64,000 bases of DNA from an uncultured Clostridia bacterium (GTDB lineage: Bacteria; Bacillota; Clostridia; TANB77; CAG-508): assembly GCA_944392805.1 (NCBI GenBank), contig CALXXZ010000001.1, forward strand, positions 132,856-196,855. Direction: 5' to 3'. This document shows positions 6,923 through 14,917 of the stretch, piece after piece (within the stretch, counting starts at the first letter, position 1; each line of letters opens with the position of its first letter). A model generated the notes under the pieces. That model saw nothing but the letters and a program-made list of their open reading frames with translations, was not told where the DNA came from and searched no databases. A program made the translations under genes and the position numbers.

Positions 6923-6951
6923 ATTATATAACAAAGTAATTGCTCTGTAAA
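6923..6951 (-). promoter_or_regulatory. Promoter of the XRE regulator gene
   Basis: Minus-strand TTTACA (6946-6951), 17 bases, TATAAT (6923-6928). Confidence 0.6.
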
Positions 6952-7061
6952 GAAAAATTGTTTAGCCAACTGTAATTCTAAACGCAATAACACAGATATA
7001 GAGAAATTTTGAAAAAGTTTGAGAAAATAAAAAAGGCTTAAAATAGTCCCAAAACAAATTA

Positions 7062-7082
7062 AGAGACTTGTAAAAAGTCTCT
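7062..7082 (-). terminator. Terminator after tRNA-Pro
   Basis: AGAGACT/AGTCTCT stem just beyond the CCA end of the tRNA, followed on the minus strand by a T-rich stretch. Confidence 0.55.
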
Positions 7083-7087
7083 TTTTA

Positions 7088-7163
7088 TGGTCGAGGCGAC
7101 AGGGATCGAACCTGCGACCTCATGGTCCCAAACCACGCGCGCTACCAACTGCGCTACGCCTCG
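7088..7163 (-). tRNA. tRNA-Pro (anticodon UGG)
   Basis: A 76-base cloverleaf with encoded CCA. Acceptor stem CGAGGCG/CGCCTCG, anticodon stem CGTGG/CCATG enclosing TTTGGGA, so the anticodon is TGG and reads CCA proline codons. The T-loop GTTCGATC is standard. Confidence 0.95.
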
Positions 7164-7544
7164 ATAATTAATAATATGTCAAACGACTTATATAATATAC
7201 CATAAAATCAAGAAAAAAACAAGGGTTTTTATAAAAAATTTTTAAAAAATTAAAAAAAGTAAATAATAATACTAAAATAAATATAATCTATAATGGTTAT
7301 TATGTTAGTGGTATAACTAATCAATCAAATAAGTAAAGGAGAAATAAATTGAACGATGATAAACTAATTTATCTACAAATAATAGATATTATAGAAGATG
7401 AATAGGAATGGCTGTAACAAAAGATTCAAAATCAATTATTTTGAAAGAGAAAAAATACTAGAATTTGCATTACTACATTCAATATTGCATTCAAATTAAT
7501 ATATCGATAGAATATGATGCTTTCATACTCTATCGACACAAAAT
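7164..7544. other. Intergenic stretch with a decayed-looking small ORF
   Basis: About 380 bases without a convincing gene. On the plus strand AAAGGAG (7336-7342) precedes TTG at about 7349 and 18 codons that stop at TAG; the region after it reads as short frames broken by stops to about 7480. This looks like a remnant gene or a very short peptide. A hairpin (7503-7533) closes the region. Nothing else is recognised. Confidence 0.35.
7503..7533. terminator. Hairpin downstream of the 99-residue gene
   Basis: CGATAGA-TATGA pairs with TCATA-TCTATCG around a short loop, just after the stop of the minus-strand gene at 7545. The following stretch is only moderately T-rich, so it is a weak intrinsic terminator. 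Confidence 0.5.
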
Positions 7545-7844
7545 TTACTCGACAACAACTTTTGGTTTTACAAATTTTTTATTTCCTGTTGAATAATAAA
7601 TACCGGCGCATTCATTTAAATATCCATTAGATATAAATTTATCTAAACATTCTCTTAATTCAGTTAACGCCCTGAGTGGCATTTCTTTATCTAATGCTAC
7701 AAATTTTTCTGCAATTTCATGATAAATTTCTTCATAAGAAAATTTACCTTTTTGAGACTTTTCTTGAAGCATTAAACAAATTAATGGTGAGTAATTTCCA
7801 TTTTTAAATTGCTGTTCAAAAAATTCTTTTTTCAGTTGTGCCAT
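7545..7844 (-). CDS. Small hypothetical protein
   Basis: 99 residues, no recognised family. The helical content and the pattern (CLMLQEKSQKGKFSYEEIYHEI, then LRECLDKFISNGYLNE, then YYSTG) resemble a winged-helix fold, but this is only a shape argument. ATG 7844 follows TTAAGGAGGTTTTACT, a strong site. The 220 bases upstream hold two short hairpins and no gene. Confidence 0.6.
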   Translation of the reverse strand: MAQLKKEFFEQQFKNGNYSPLICLMLQEKSQKGKFSYEEIYHEIAEKFVALDKEMPLRALTELRECLDKFISNGYLNECAGIYYSTGNKKFVKPKVVVE

Positions 7845-8065
7845 AGTAAAACCTCCTTAACAAATTTGTTTTTGAGTTACTTGCAAAATCTTTCAAGTAT
7901 TGACTTTGTTTCTTTTTTTGCTCAATATTATGCCTCCTCTAATATTAATTAAGATGTTTACGTGTTATCTATGTCAACTCCTAAAGGAGTTTATAAAAGA
8001 CATTTAGCTTATTAGCTAAAAATATGTTAATAATATACCATATTTTTAGCTAGGATTCAAGAATT
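7845..8065. other. Intergenic region with short hairpins
   Basis: No gene seen. AACTCCTAAAGGAGTT (about 7978-7993) and the AGCTAAA-type inverted repeats near 8005-8052 can fold. Reading minus, AGAGGAGG followed by a TTG and ten codons gives a possible leader peptide, not supported further. Confidence 0.3.
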
Positions 8066-8668
8066 TCAGATATCTCCCATAAATGCAATTGATTTTATTT
8101 TATCCTGCTTTTTATACCATTTTGAAAATTCTCTCATAGCATCTATAGATTTATATTTTTTCCTATTTTTTCTTTCATCTTCTGTCATTTGAGCCAATGT
8201 TTTTTCATATCCATAAGGTATATATATATACCATAAGTCAGACCATTTTTTATCTGTATCATTTCCTAATATTTCTTTAGATAATGTTCCTTCATGTTTA
8301 CCCATAAATTGATGTAACTCTTTTCCGTCATAATAAGATAAACACTCTGTAAATCTGCAATTTCTGTTTTCTTTTCCTTCCATTAATTTTAGTATACCCT
8401 CTATTCCTATAGTATCCAAAGTAAAATTTACAAAAGCTTTAGGAAATCCATCTAATTCATCTATCCAGAACCCACAATCTAAGGAAATACATGGTCTATT
8501 AACTAGTCTATAAGCTTGCATTACTTTATATTTTGATATATATTTTATATCATCACTTCGAGGTTCTTCTAATTCATATTCAAATACTTTAAAATTTACT
8601 CCTTCTAATGCTTTACTAGCTGATGCTATTTTACCTTTATTATGTGTTACAAAAACTATTTCATTCAT
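8066..8668 (-). CDS. Non-canonical purine NTP pyrophosphatase (Ham1/RdgB family)
   Basis: 200 residues, typical for ITP/XTP pyrophosphatases that remove deaminated purine nucleotides. The family opening VTHNKGKIASASKAL and the core SLDCGFWIDELDGFPKAF with following GIEGILKLM match the substrate pocket and metal-site region. The C-terminal Lys-rich part diverges from RdgB, so specificity is uncertain. It lies 12 bases after the HAD gene on the same strand, likely one operon for nucleotide house-cleaning. Confidence 0.8.
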   Translation of the reverse strand: MNEIVFVTHNKGKIASASKALEGVNFKVFEYELEEPRSDDIKYISKYKVMQAYRLVNRPCISLDCGFWIDELDGFPKAFVNFTLDTIGIEGILKLMEGKENRNCRFTECLSYYDGKELHQFMGKHEGTLSKEILGNDTDKKWSDLWYIYIPYGYEKTLAQMTEDERKNRKKYKSIDAMREFSKWYKKQDKIKSIAFMGDI

Positions 8669-8680
8669 TTCTACATCTCC

Positions 8681-9400
8681 TTATAAAATATTTTTTAATT
8701 CTATTAAACTATTTATTTCATAATTTGGAATAAATCTTGTATTGTCTTTTACTTTCTTCATATTAAACCAACAAGAATCTATCCTATTGTTGATACCTCC
8801 CAAGATATCTTTTTCTAATTCATCTCCTATTATAAGCATATCATCTGTTTCACAAGTATTTATACTACTAAAAATTTTCTCAAAAAATTCTTTATGTGGT
8901 TTCATATGTCCCGCTTCTTCTGCTGTAAATACATATTTGATATATTTTTGAGCATTTATCTTATTTAATTTATCATTTACTGCTTTAAGTGGTCCATTTG
9001 TGACAATATATATTTCGTATTTTTTCTCATATAAATATTTTAAGATTTCTTGAGAATCTTTTATTGGTATAATATTTTTACTTAGATATTTTATATACTT
9101 TTTATTTATTTCTTTTCCCTGTTCCAAGGAAATATTTTTAAAATATTTTATAAATCTCTGAGCTCTAACCCATTCTTTTTTTTCTTCATTATTTTTAAAT
9201 TCATAAGGGTCTTTTATTTTTCCTTCTGCTCTATCTTTCCAGAATTGATTATCTAATTTAATAAAATTCTCTATTCTTTCATAACTTGCATTTTCTTTTC
9301 TTTCTTTTAATATTTGTCTTATTGCATATCTTCTATTTTCATCGTCATCAACTAATGTACCATCTAAATCAAACAATAATTTTCTATAAGTTTTAGTCAT
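8681..9400 (-). CDS. HAD-family hydrolase (YjjG-like)
   Basis: 239 residues. Motif I FDLDGTLVDDD is at about 10-20, motif II IVTNGP in the middle, and the motif III/IV region HMKPHKEFFEK with MLIIGDELEKDI near the end, so the phosphatase core is complete. The helical cap resembles YjjG/pyrimidine 5'-nucleotidases. Placement upstream of the Ham1 gene supports a role in removing unwanted nucleotides, which is inference. ATG 9400 has AGGAGG upstream. Confidence 0.82.
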   Translation of the reverse strand: MTKTYRKLLFDLDGTLVDDDENRRYAIRQILKERKENASYERIENFIKLDNQFWKDRAEGKIKDPYEFKNNEEKKEWVRAQRFIKYFKNISLEQGKEINKKYIKYLSKNIIPIKDSQEILKYLYEKKYEIYIVTNGPLKAVNDKLNKINAQKYIKYVFTAEEAGHMKPHKEFFEKIFSSINTCETDDMLIIGDELEKDILGGINNRIDSCWFNMKKVKDNTRFIPNYEINSLIELKNIL

Positions 9401-9459
9401 AAAAAATTTCCTCCTATATGACTATAATATCATATATTGAGGAAATATTTTTGTCATAA

Positions 9460-9939
9460 TTATTTTTTTATTGTATTTTTTTCTGTATAGACTTCTTCTA
9501 AAATTTTATATTCTATTATATCATCTAATTTGAAAAGTCTTATTTCGTTTCTTAGTTCACAAAATCCTGCAATATACCATTTATCAATATATATAAACAA
9601 TTCTGCTGGATGTATAATTCTTTCAGTTATTCCTGAATTTATTGATTTGTACTTAATTTTTACTTTGTTTTTATTTGCTATTGCTTCTTTCATAATCAGA
9701 TACATTTTTTCTTTTACTTCATTTTCTATCTTTAGAAAATTATTATTCTCATCAAATTGATATCCACCATATTTACCTGTAAATGATTTCAAATATATTC
9801 CTGCTTGTTCTAACTCTAATTTATATTGTCTTATCATTCTTTCTGAAACTTCTAACTTTTCTGCTAGACTTGATATACTATGTATTTCTTTGTCTTTTAA
9901 TATTCGTAACATATTTAACATATTAGCGATTTTGCTCAT
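9460..9939 (-). CDS. HTH-WYL transcriptional regulator
   Basis: 159 residues: an N-terminal winged HTH of the HTH_11/DeoR type (SSLAEKLEVSERMIRQYKLELEQAG, about 24-48) and a short WYL-like domain (IKYKSINSGITERIIHPAELFIYIDKWYIAGFC is its core, about 94-128). WYL proteins often bind ligands or nucleic acid and regulate DNA-damage or defence genes; here no defence cluster is adjacent. It lies between the HAD/Ham1 pair and the OapA-like gene. Confidence 0.78.
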   Translation of the reverse strand: MSKIANMLNMLRILKDKEIHSISSLAEKLEVSERMIRQYKLELEQAGIYLKSFTGKYGGYQFDENNNFLKIENEVKEKMYLIMKEAIANKNKVKIKYKSINSGITERIIHPAELFIYIDKWYIAGFCELRNEIRLFKLDDIIEYKILEEVYTEKNTIKK

Positions 9940-10028
9940 TTTTTACTCCTATAAAACTCTCATATTAATAATGTACCATTTTTGAAGCTATAAGTCAATT
10001 TTTCCTAAGTATTAAAATCTATTTTTGT

Positions 10029-10060
10029 TAAAAAAATAAATGCCTTTAAGACATTTATTT
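10029..10060 (-). terminator. Terminator of the OapA-like gene
   Basis: AAATAAATG/CATTTATTT stem (10034-10042 with 10052-10060) followed on the minus strand by seven Ts; it overlaps the stop codon of the gene. Confidence 0.7.
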
Positions 10061-10594
10061 ATATATTTTATTTAATATTACACCCACAAAATGCACAATT
10101 TGTGTTGATTCTTTATTTGCAATTTCCTTTCCTAAAGCTTTTCCTCCAACCGTTATTGATGCAACAATAGCACTTACAATAAATTGTAAATCAGCTCCTG
10201 AAGCTTCCATAATTTTAGCTGAAATCATTGCACTAATTGCACCACTTAATACACCACAAACGTCTCCTATTACGTCTGCACATATATTAGCAACTTTTGC
10301 AGCATTTTTTATCAATTTAATAGATGTTTTTGCACCTTTAACTTTCTTAGTTGCTTTTGCATGAAATTCTTGTTCATTTGCAACTGTTACTGCTACACCT
10401 ATTATATCAAATATTATACCTACTCCAATTACTGCTACTAATATTAATATAGATAATGGTAAATTTAATTTTGATACTCCATTTGTTGATATATATGAAA
10501 AACATATTGACAATACAAATGTTAATATAAATACTTCTATAAACCATTTAAATTTCGAGTGGTCTTTTTCTTTGTTATTTGAGTTTTTACTCAT
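10055..10594 (-). CDS. Membrane protein resembling OapA, the OLE RNA-associated protein
   Basis: 179 residues with a charged N-terminus, three to four hydrophobic segments (about 18-35, 43-70, 107-130, 137-155) and a basic cytosolic loop rich in Lys (KKVKGAKTSIKLIKNAAK). This size and layout, the FDIIGVAVTVA and DVIGDVCGV motifs, and its location right behind a large structured RNA fit OapA, which tethers OLE RNA to the membrane in Firmicutes; such proteins are often labelled CorB-like. The start at 10594 follows AAAGGAGAAG. The assignment rests on recall of family features plus context, not an alignment. Confidence 0.6.
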   Translation of the reverse strand: MSKNSNNKEKDHSKFKWFIEVFILTFVLSICFSYISTNGVSKLNLPLSILILVAVIGVGIIFDIIGVAVTVANEQEFHAKATKKVKGAKTSIKLIKNAAKVANICADVIGDVCGVLSGAISAMISAKIMEASGADLQFIVSAIVASITVGGKALGKEIANKESTQIVHFVGVILNKIYK

Positions 10595-10617
10595 TTATTA
10601 AATCTTCTCCTTTATAT

Positions 10618-10669
10618 AAAAAAACTAGATGGTAAAATCTAAGTAAATTTTACGGTTTAGGTCTAGTTG
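10618..10669 (-). terminator. Terminator of the large RNA gene
   Basis: AACTAGA (10663-10669 side) pairs with TCTAGTT (10624-10630 side), with an inner GTAAAA/TTTTAC stem, followed by a run of Ts just before the OapA-like gene's ribosome binding site. Confidence 0.7.
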
Positions 10670-11152
10670 AATTTCTCTATTCTTTACTATACATTACTAT
10701 ATAGCTGTTTCCATTTAAAAGAACATCTAAATATTTCATTAGACACTAGATCGCCACTTAAGTCCGTACCTTAATCCTTAGATTTATATGCTTCTGTAAA
10801 AGCAAACATTCTAGAAGTTTTCCTTAACATACTATCATTTATTGCTAGTCTTTTTTGCAAATGTAATTTCATAATTTAATAATCCCAATACATTCACTCA
10901 AGGCAGGCTACACTATGCATTTTGTGTCTTGGCACTCAACATAGGTTTTACTTAAATATGTATTCATTTAAGCCTCAACGAGACAAGGGAATCTTGCATA
11001 TGCCATTATACAATACCCGGGCCTCTTTACTCCCTACTTACACACAAAACTGGCATTTCGCGCATAAATAAGAAACTTCATCGGTATGCCCTTTAGTGGA
11101 TTTTTAGCCCCACCCTCGCAATAACTAGTACGACTAGAATAATGCACCATCG
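10618..11152 (-). ncRNA. ole: Large structured non-coding RNA, OLE RNA candidate
   Basis: A roughly 535-base region with no ORF is far richer in G+C than its surroundings. It has its own promoter (TTGAAA-16-TATAAT, 11159-11186) and an intrinsic terminator. Local stems are visible, such as CTTAAAT/ATTTAAG near 10955-10978, and it carries purine-rich single-stranded blocks. Length (OLE is about 600 bases) and position directly upstream of an OapA-like gene fit OLE RNA, a membrane-bound ribonucleoprotein RNA of anaerobic and extremophilic Firmicutes linked to Mg, ethanol and carbon-source stress. tmRNA, RNase P and SRP RNA were excluded by missing signatures. Confidence 0.55.
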
Positions 11153-11158
11153 AGTATT

Positions 11159-11186
11159 ATTATACCAAATCTAATATTTTTTTCAA
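11159..11186 (-). promoter_or_regulatory. Promoter of the large RNA
   Basis: Minus-strand TTGAAA (11181-11186), 16 bases, TATAAT (11159-11164). Start predicted near 11152. Confidence 0.65.
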
Positions 11187-11296
11187 ATCTCAATTTAGCT
11201 TTTGGTATCTTCTTTATACTAGTTTTAGTCAATACTATATTTCCAATCTTTATTTTTTATATTTTTAATGGTATTTTCTTCCTTTTTCTTCGTTTT

Positions 11297-11872
11297 TTAA
11301 TAACCTATCTTTTCTCTTATCTCTTGTTTTACTTCTTCTAATGGTCTATCTGATTTTACATTGATTACATTTATGTTTGGATATTTTTCTTTTATTTCTT
11401 CTGCCATCTCTAAATATACTCTTTGTTGATTTATACTATTTTCCACTCCAAATACTGAGTTTTTAAATACTGCTTTATTATCTCTTTGTAGTCTTTCTTT
11501 ATATAAATTTTCATCTTCTAAATATAATGTTATATAATATATGTCAAAATCTAATTTACTAAATCTTTCTAGTAATTTATTATATTCTTCTGTGAATGAA
11601 TATTCCTTTTTTCCTAATCTACAATAATTTTCTTCTGTAAAAAATGTTCTATCAAATACTAAATTAATACTTAAATTTTCTAAATTTTTTACATAATTTA
11701 ATAATGTTTCATACATATCTGTCGCTTTTTTTAATCCTGTTTTTGTTGAATCTGATGTTCCACATAGTCTATATAAATTTGTGTAACTTAATGAATATCT
11801 TAAAAAATCTGTTATTGTGGTTTTTCCTGCTCCTTGTGCTCCTTCTACTACTATTAATTTTGAATTTGCCAT
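11297..11872 (-). CDS. P-loop nucleotide kinase, thymidylate-kinase-like
   Basis: 191 residues. A Walker A motif EGAQGAGKTT sits at about 11-20, followed by a DR-type motif (VFDRTFFTEENY) and a LID-like basic segment (KERLQRDNKA), as in dTMP kinases and deoxynucleoside kinases. The typical DRY/S of Tmk is not exact, so substrate is uncertain. Start chosen at ATG 11872, 7 bases after GGAGGG; a start at 11893 overlaps that site. It precedes the OLE-like RNA on the same strand but the RNA has its own promoter. Confidence 0.72.
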   Translation of the reverse strand: MANSKLIVVEGAQGAGKTTITDFLRYSLSYTNLYRLCGTSDSTKTGLKKATDMYETLLNYVKNLENLSINLVFDRTFFTEENYCRLGKKEYSFTEEYNKLLERFSKLDFDIYYITLYLEDENLYKERLQRDNKAVFKNSVFGVENSINQQRVYLEMAEEIKEKYPNINVINVKSDRPLEEVKQEIREKIGY

Positions 11873-11924
11873 TTTTATTCCCTCCATGCACATTATATAG
11901 TTATTTTTTTAAATTGTAAAGTAC

Positions 11925-11972
11925 AAAAAAAGAGAACTAGATAACTGGTTTTAAAAGCAATCTATCTAGTTC
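11925..11972 (-). terminator. Terminator of the 12.0-13.2 kb operon
   Basis: GAACTAGATA/TATCTAGTTC ten-base-pair stem (11934-11943 with 11963-11972) with a minus-strand T run. Confidence 0.7.
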
Positions 11973-12063
11973 AATAAACGGATTATAAAACATATAAATA
12001 TATGATTTATGCTGTTATTTTAGCAAAAAGATTCGTATAAGTCAATAAATTTCGACAATTTTT

Positions 12064-12507
12064 TTAAAATTTATTTTTCTTAAATAATCCTTTTATTAAG
12101 TTAAAGAATTTTTTTATAAATCCTGGCTCTTTATATATTGTTAAGTCTGTTGAATATTCTTCTTCTATTTTGTTATTTCTTCTACTTTTTAAAATACTAT
12201 TTATGTCATATTCTTGTTGCATTTCTTGTTCTATTTGTTCTATTTTCTTTTGATCTTCATATTGTAACTTTTCTCTTTCTTCTGGGCTACTCAAAAAATC
12301 TCTATATATTAAACCAAATATAGCTATTGTTTCTGGTTTAAAATGTTGTTCTTCTAGTGGTTCTTGAATTTTTATATTATAATCTTTTGCTTTTTTCTCT
12401 GAAATCATTTCTTTAAATTGTGTCGGTATTTTTCTTAATAAATCTGCCGGCATAATTTTGAACATTTCATCAACTTCTGCAAAAGCTTCTTCATATTCTC
12501 TTTTCAC
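12064..12507 (-). CDS. Hypothetical protein, acidic helical with basic C-terminal tail
   Basis: 147 residues, no recognised family. The sequence is mostly charged helix (EEREKLQYEDQKKIEQIEQE) and ends in an amphipathic Phe/Lys-rich stretch (FIKKFFNLIKGLFKKNKF) that could lie on the membrane. It starts with GTG at 12507, 7 bases after AGGAGG. It follows the 235-residue gene by 18 bases, so the two form an operon with a promoter at 13267-13295 and a terminator at 11925-11972. Confidence 0.65.
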   Translation of the reverse strand: MKREYEEAFAEVDEMFKIMPADLLRKIPTQFKEMISEKKAKDYNIKIQEPLEEQHFKPETIAIFGLIYRDFLSSPEEREKLQYEDQKKIEQIEQEMQQEYDINSILKSRRNNKIEEEYSTDLTIYKEPGFIKKFFNLIKGLFKKNKF

Positions 12508-12525
12508 CTTTTTTCCTCCTATGTG

Positions 12526-13233
12526 TTATTCTAATACCATTTCTTCTTCTTTAACAGGATTTGATATCTCTGCCTGTACCTCTTTTACTATACCTGTCGC
12601 TTCTCTTTTGGTTTGCTCATCTGCTTGTGCATAATATCCTTTGAATAACTCTGTAAATCTAGTATTATTTTGTTGTATCTTTTCTTTTGATACATTTAAT
12701 TGTGCAAATTTAGCTCTTCTATATTTCTTCATTTCCTCTTGTACTGCTTGTCCACCTTCATATCTGCCAATCATTCCCATTAATTGCTCTACTCTAGCTT
12801 GGCAATCCTCTGCTAATTGCTGTTTGATTTCTGCTGTTTGTTCATCATTTGTTTCTTTTGCTTTAGCCCAACTTAACAATGCTTGTTTTTCAGCTTCCAT
12901 CGCACCACAACAAGCCAATTTTATATTTTCAAATACTTGATTCCTCTTTTCTTGATTCTCCATATCTTGTTCATTTATCTGAGGAAATTGCTCATCATAT
13001 TTGCCTGATATTTCAGCCATCAAAGGTTTTGATAAGTTTTCTAATCCATTTTCAGCAACAATTTTTCCCATTTGCTCATTTAATATATCGTATTTTTCCT
13101 TATCTTGTTCTGAAATTCTGGAAAAGTTTGGATAGTATTTAATCCTTATCATTTCTATAACTTCTACTATTTTTTTTACTTTTTCACATGCTTGTCTGTA
13201 TTGAACTTCACTATCTGTGTTCTCGTATTCCAT
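12526..13233 (-). CDS. Hypothetical coiled-coil protein
   Basis: 235 residues, Glu/Gln/Lys-rich and almost entirely helical, without signal peptide or membrane segment. The segment from about residue 100 to 190 (ENIKLACCGAMEAEKQALLSWAKAKE and on) looks like a helical bundle. No domain is recognised. ATG 13233 follows AAGGAGAATAGT. First gene of a two-gene operon. Confidence 0.65.
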   Translation of the reverse strand: MEYENTDSEVQYRQACEKVKKIVEVIEMIRIKYYPNFSRISEQDKEKYDILNEQMGKIVAENGLENLSKPLMAEISGKYDEQFPQINEQDMENQEKRNQVFENIKLACCGAMEAEKQALLSWAKAKETNDEQTAEIKQQLAEDCQARVEQLMGMIGRYEGGQAVQEEMKKYRRAKFAQLNVSKEKIQQNNTRFTELFKGYYAQADEQTKREATGIVKEVQAEISNPVKEEEMVLE

Positions 13234-13266
13234 ATACTATTCTCCTTTGTTTATTTATACAATTTT

Positions 13267-13295
13267 ATTATATCAAAACCTCTTTTTTTTGTAAA
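13267..13295 (-). promoter_or_regulatory. Promoter of the coiled-coil protein operon
   Basis: Minus-strand TTTACA (13290-13295), 17 bases, TATAAT (13267-13272). Confidence 0.65.
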
Positions 13296-13306
13296 TATTT
13301 TTGTCA

Positions 13307-14806
13307 TTATTTGATGTTTTTTATTTCTAAATCTTTTATTGCAGGTTCATAAATATTTCTTCCCATATAATCAAATCTACTTCCATGACACGGACAGTCC
13401 CATGTTTTGTCTAAATTATTCCATGTTAATAAACAGCCTAAATGTGTGCAATTTGCTTTTACTGCATATATTTTTCCTTGTGCATCTTTGTAAATTCCGA
13501 TATTCTCTCCATTAATTTCTATTATTGCACCATTATCATTTTCGATCTGTTTTAAATCTTCTGGTTCAATTTTAAATTTATTTAAAACTATTGACTTTAC
13601 TGTTTCTTCTACCATATTTTTTACTTCCCATCTGTTTTTTATAAGATTCATTCTTGTTGAGTCAAATATCTCTTCATACTTATTTTCTTTTCCTATAATT
13701 TTGTCTGAAACTATTTTACCTGCTATATTTGATAATGTCATTCCCCATTTTTTGAAACCTGTTCCAACATACATATTTGTCATTATGTTTGAATATTCTC
13801 CTATATATGGAATTTTATCTAGACTTATACAGTCTCTTGTATTCCATCTAAATAATATTTTACAATCAGGATATAGTTCCTTAGCTTTTTTCTCTAATTC
13901 TTCATAATTCGAATTATCTTCTATGGCTTTTCCTGTTTTGTGCTCACTTCCTCCTATTAATAATATCTGTTTTCCATTATAAGTTGCTGTTCTAAACGAA
14001 TATACTGGTTCTTTTGCCCCTATATACATCCCCTGTGGTAATTTCTTGTCTGTCTCTATTGCTATTAAATATGATGTTGATTGATACATTTTGGTAAAAT
14101 AAAATCCTGGCATATTTACTATTGGATAATGTGTTGCTACTACTACATATTTTGCTTTTACATTTCCTCTATCTGTATAAATATTATATTCATCTCCTTC
14201 TTTTACTACATCTGTAACTGTTGTATAAGCATATATTTCATTTTTTTCTAATATTGCTTTACATAGCCCTATCATATATTTTCTTACATGAAATTGTGCT
14301 TGATTTTCAAATTTTATTGCTCCTTTTATTTTTAATGGTAATTCTGTTTGAGTTACGAATTCTGCTTCTTTTCCCAATGATTGTACAGCTTCTACTTCTT
14401 TTTGTATTTCTATTACTTCATCTTCTTGCGTAGTATATACATATGCTTTTTGCATATTAGACTCGCACTCAATTTGTTCTTTTTCTATTATCTCTTTTAT
14501 ATTTTCTATAGCTTCTTCATTTGCTTCTAAATATTTTTTAGCATATTCTTTTCCATAATCATTTATTAGATGGTCATAAAACAACCCATGCTGACTTGTG
14601 ATTTTTCCTGTTGTATTTCCACTTACTTTCTCTCCAATTTCTCCTTTTTCTAAAACTATTACTTTTTTTCCTTGTTTAGCTAAGTAATATGCAGTTGTTA
14701 ATCCAAATACCCCTGCTCCTATTACACATACTTCTGTTTCTTTGTCTCCTTGCAATGGATTTAAAATTATTTCATCTTTTGTAGTCTCTATCCATAATGA
14801 TTTCAT
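13307..14806 (-). CDS. FAD-dependent oxidoreductase with C-terminal Rieske domain
   Basis: 499 residues. The N-terminal DAO-type FAD domain has the dinucleotide motif VIGAGVFGLTTAYYLA at 28-43. The C-terminal 80 residues form a Rieske [2Fe-2S] domain with ligands C453-x-H455 and C471-x-x-H474 (CTHLGC, CPCHGS). Such DAO-Rieske fusions occur in Firmicutes as cytosolic redox enzymes; the substrate is unknown. The start at 14806 follows AAAGGAGGTAAAT; an earlier in-frame start at 14836 lacks a site. It diverges from the M18 aminopeptidase gene. Confidence 0.88.
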   Translation of the reverse strand: MKSLWIETTKDEIILNPLQGDKETEVCVIGAGVFGLTTAYYLAKQGKKVIVLEKGEIGEKVSGNTTGKITSQHGLFYDHLINDYGKEYAKKYLEANEEAIENIKEIIEKEQIECESNMQKAYVYTTQEDEVIEIQKEVEAVQSLGKEAEFVTQTELPLKIKGAIKFENQAQFHVRKYMIGLCKAILEKNEIYAYTTVTDVVKEGDEYNIYTDRGNVKAKYVVVATHYPIVNMPGFYFTKMYQSTSYLIAIETDKKLPQGMYIGAKEPVYSFRTATYNGKQILLIGGSEHKTGKAIEDNSNYEELEKKAKELYPDCKILFRWNTRDCISLDKIPYIGEYSNIMTNMYVGTGFKKWGMTLSNIAGKIVSDKIIGKENKYEEIFDSTRMNLIKNRWEVKNMVEETVKSIVLNKFKIEPEDLKQIENDNGAIIEINGENIGIYKDAQGKIYAVKANCTHLGCLLTWNNLDKTWDCPCHGSRFDYMGRNIYEPAIKDLEIKNIK

Positions 14807-14917
14807 ATTTACCTCCTTTTTGAATATTATTTCCAATTTTTGAATAATTTTTCATTTTTTATAGAAAAATATATGATAAAGTGATATACTACAAAAAAAT
14901 GATTAGGAGGTTATAGT

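Noticed and set aside
7340..7480. Real small gene starting TTG at about 7349
   Set aside because: Stops after 18 codons and following frames are broken; kept only as a possible remnant.
10618..11152. tmRNA, RNase P RNA or SRP RNA
   Set aside because: No tag-peptide reading frame or tRNA-like end, no GAGGAAAGTCC core and no GGAAGGAAGC SRP loop; length and neighbour gene fit OLE RNA better.
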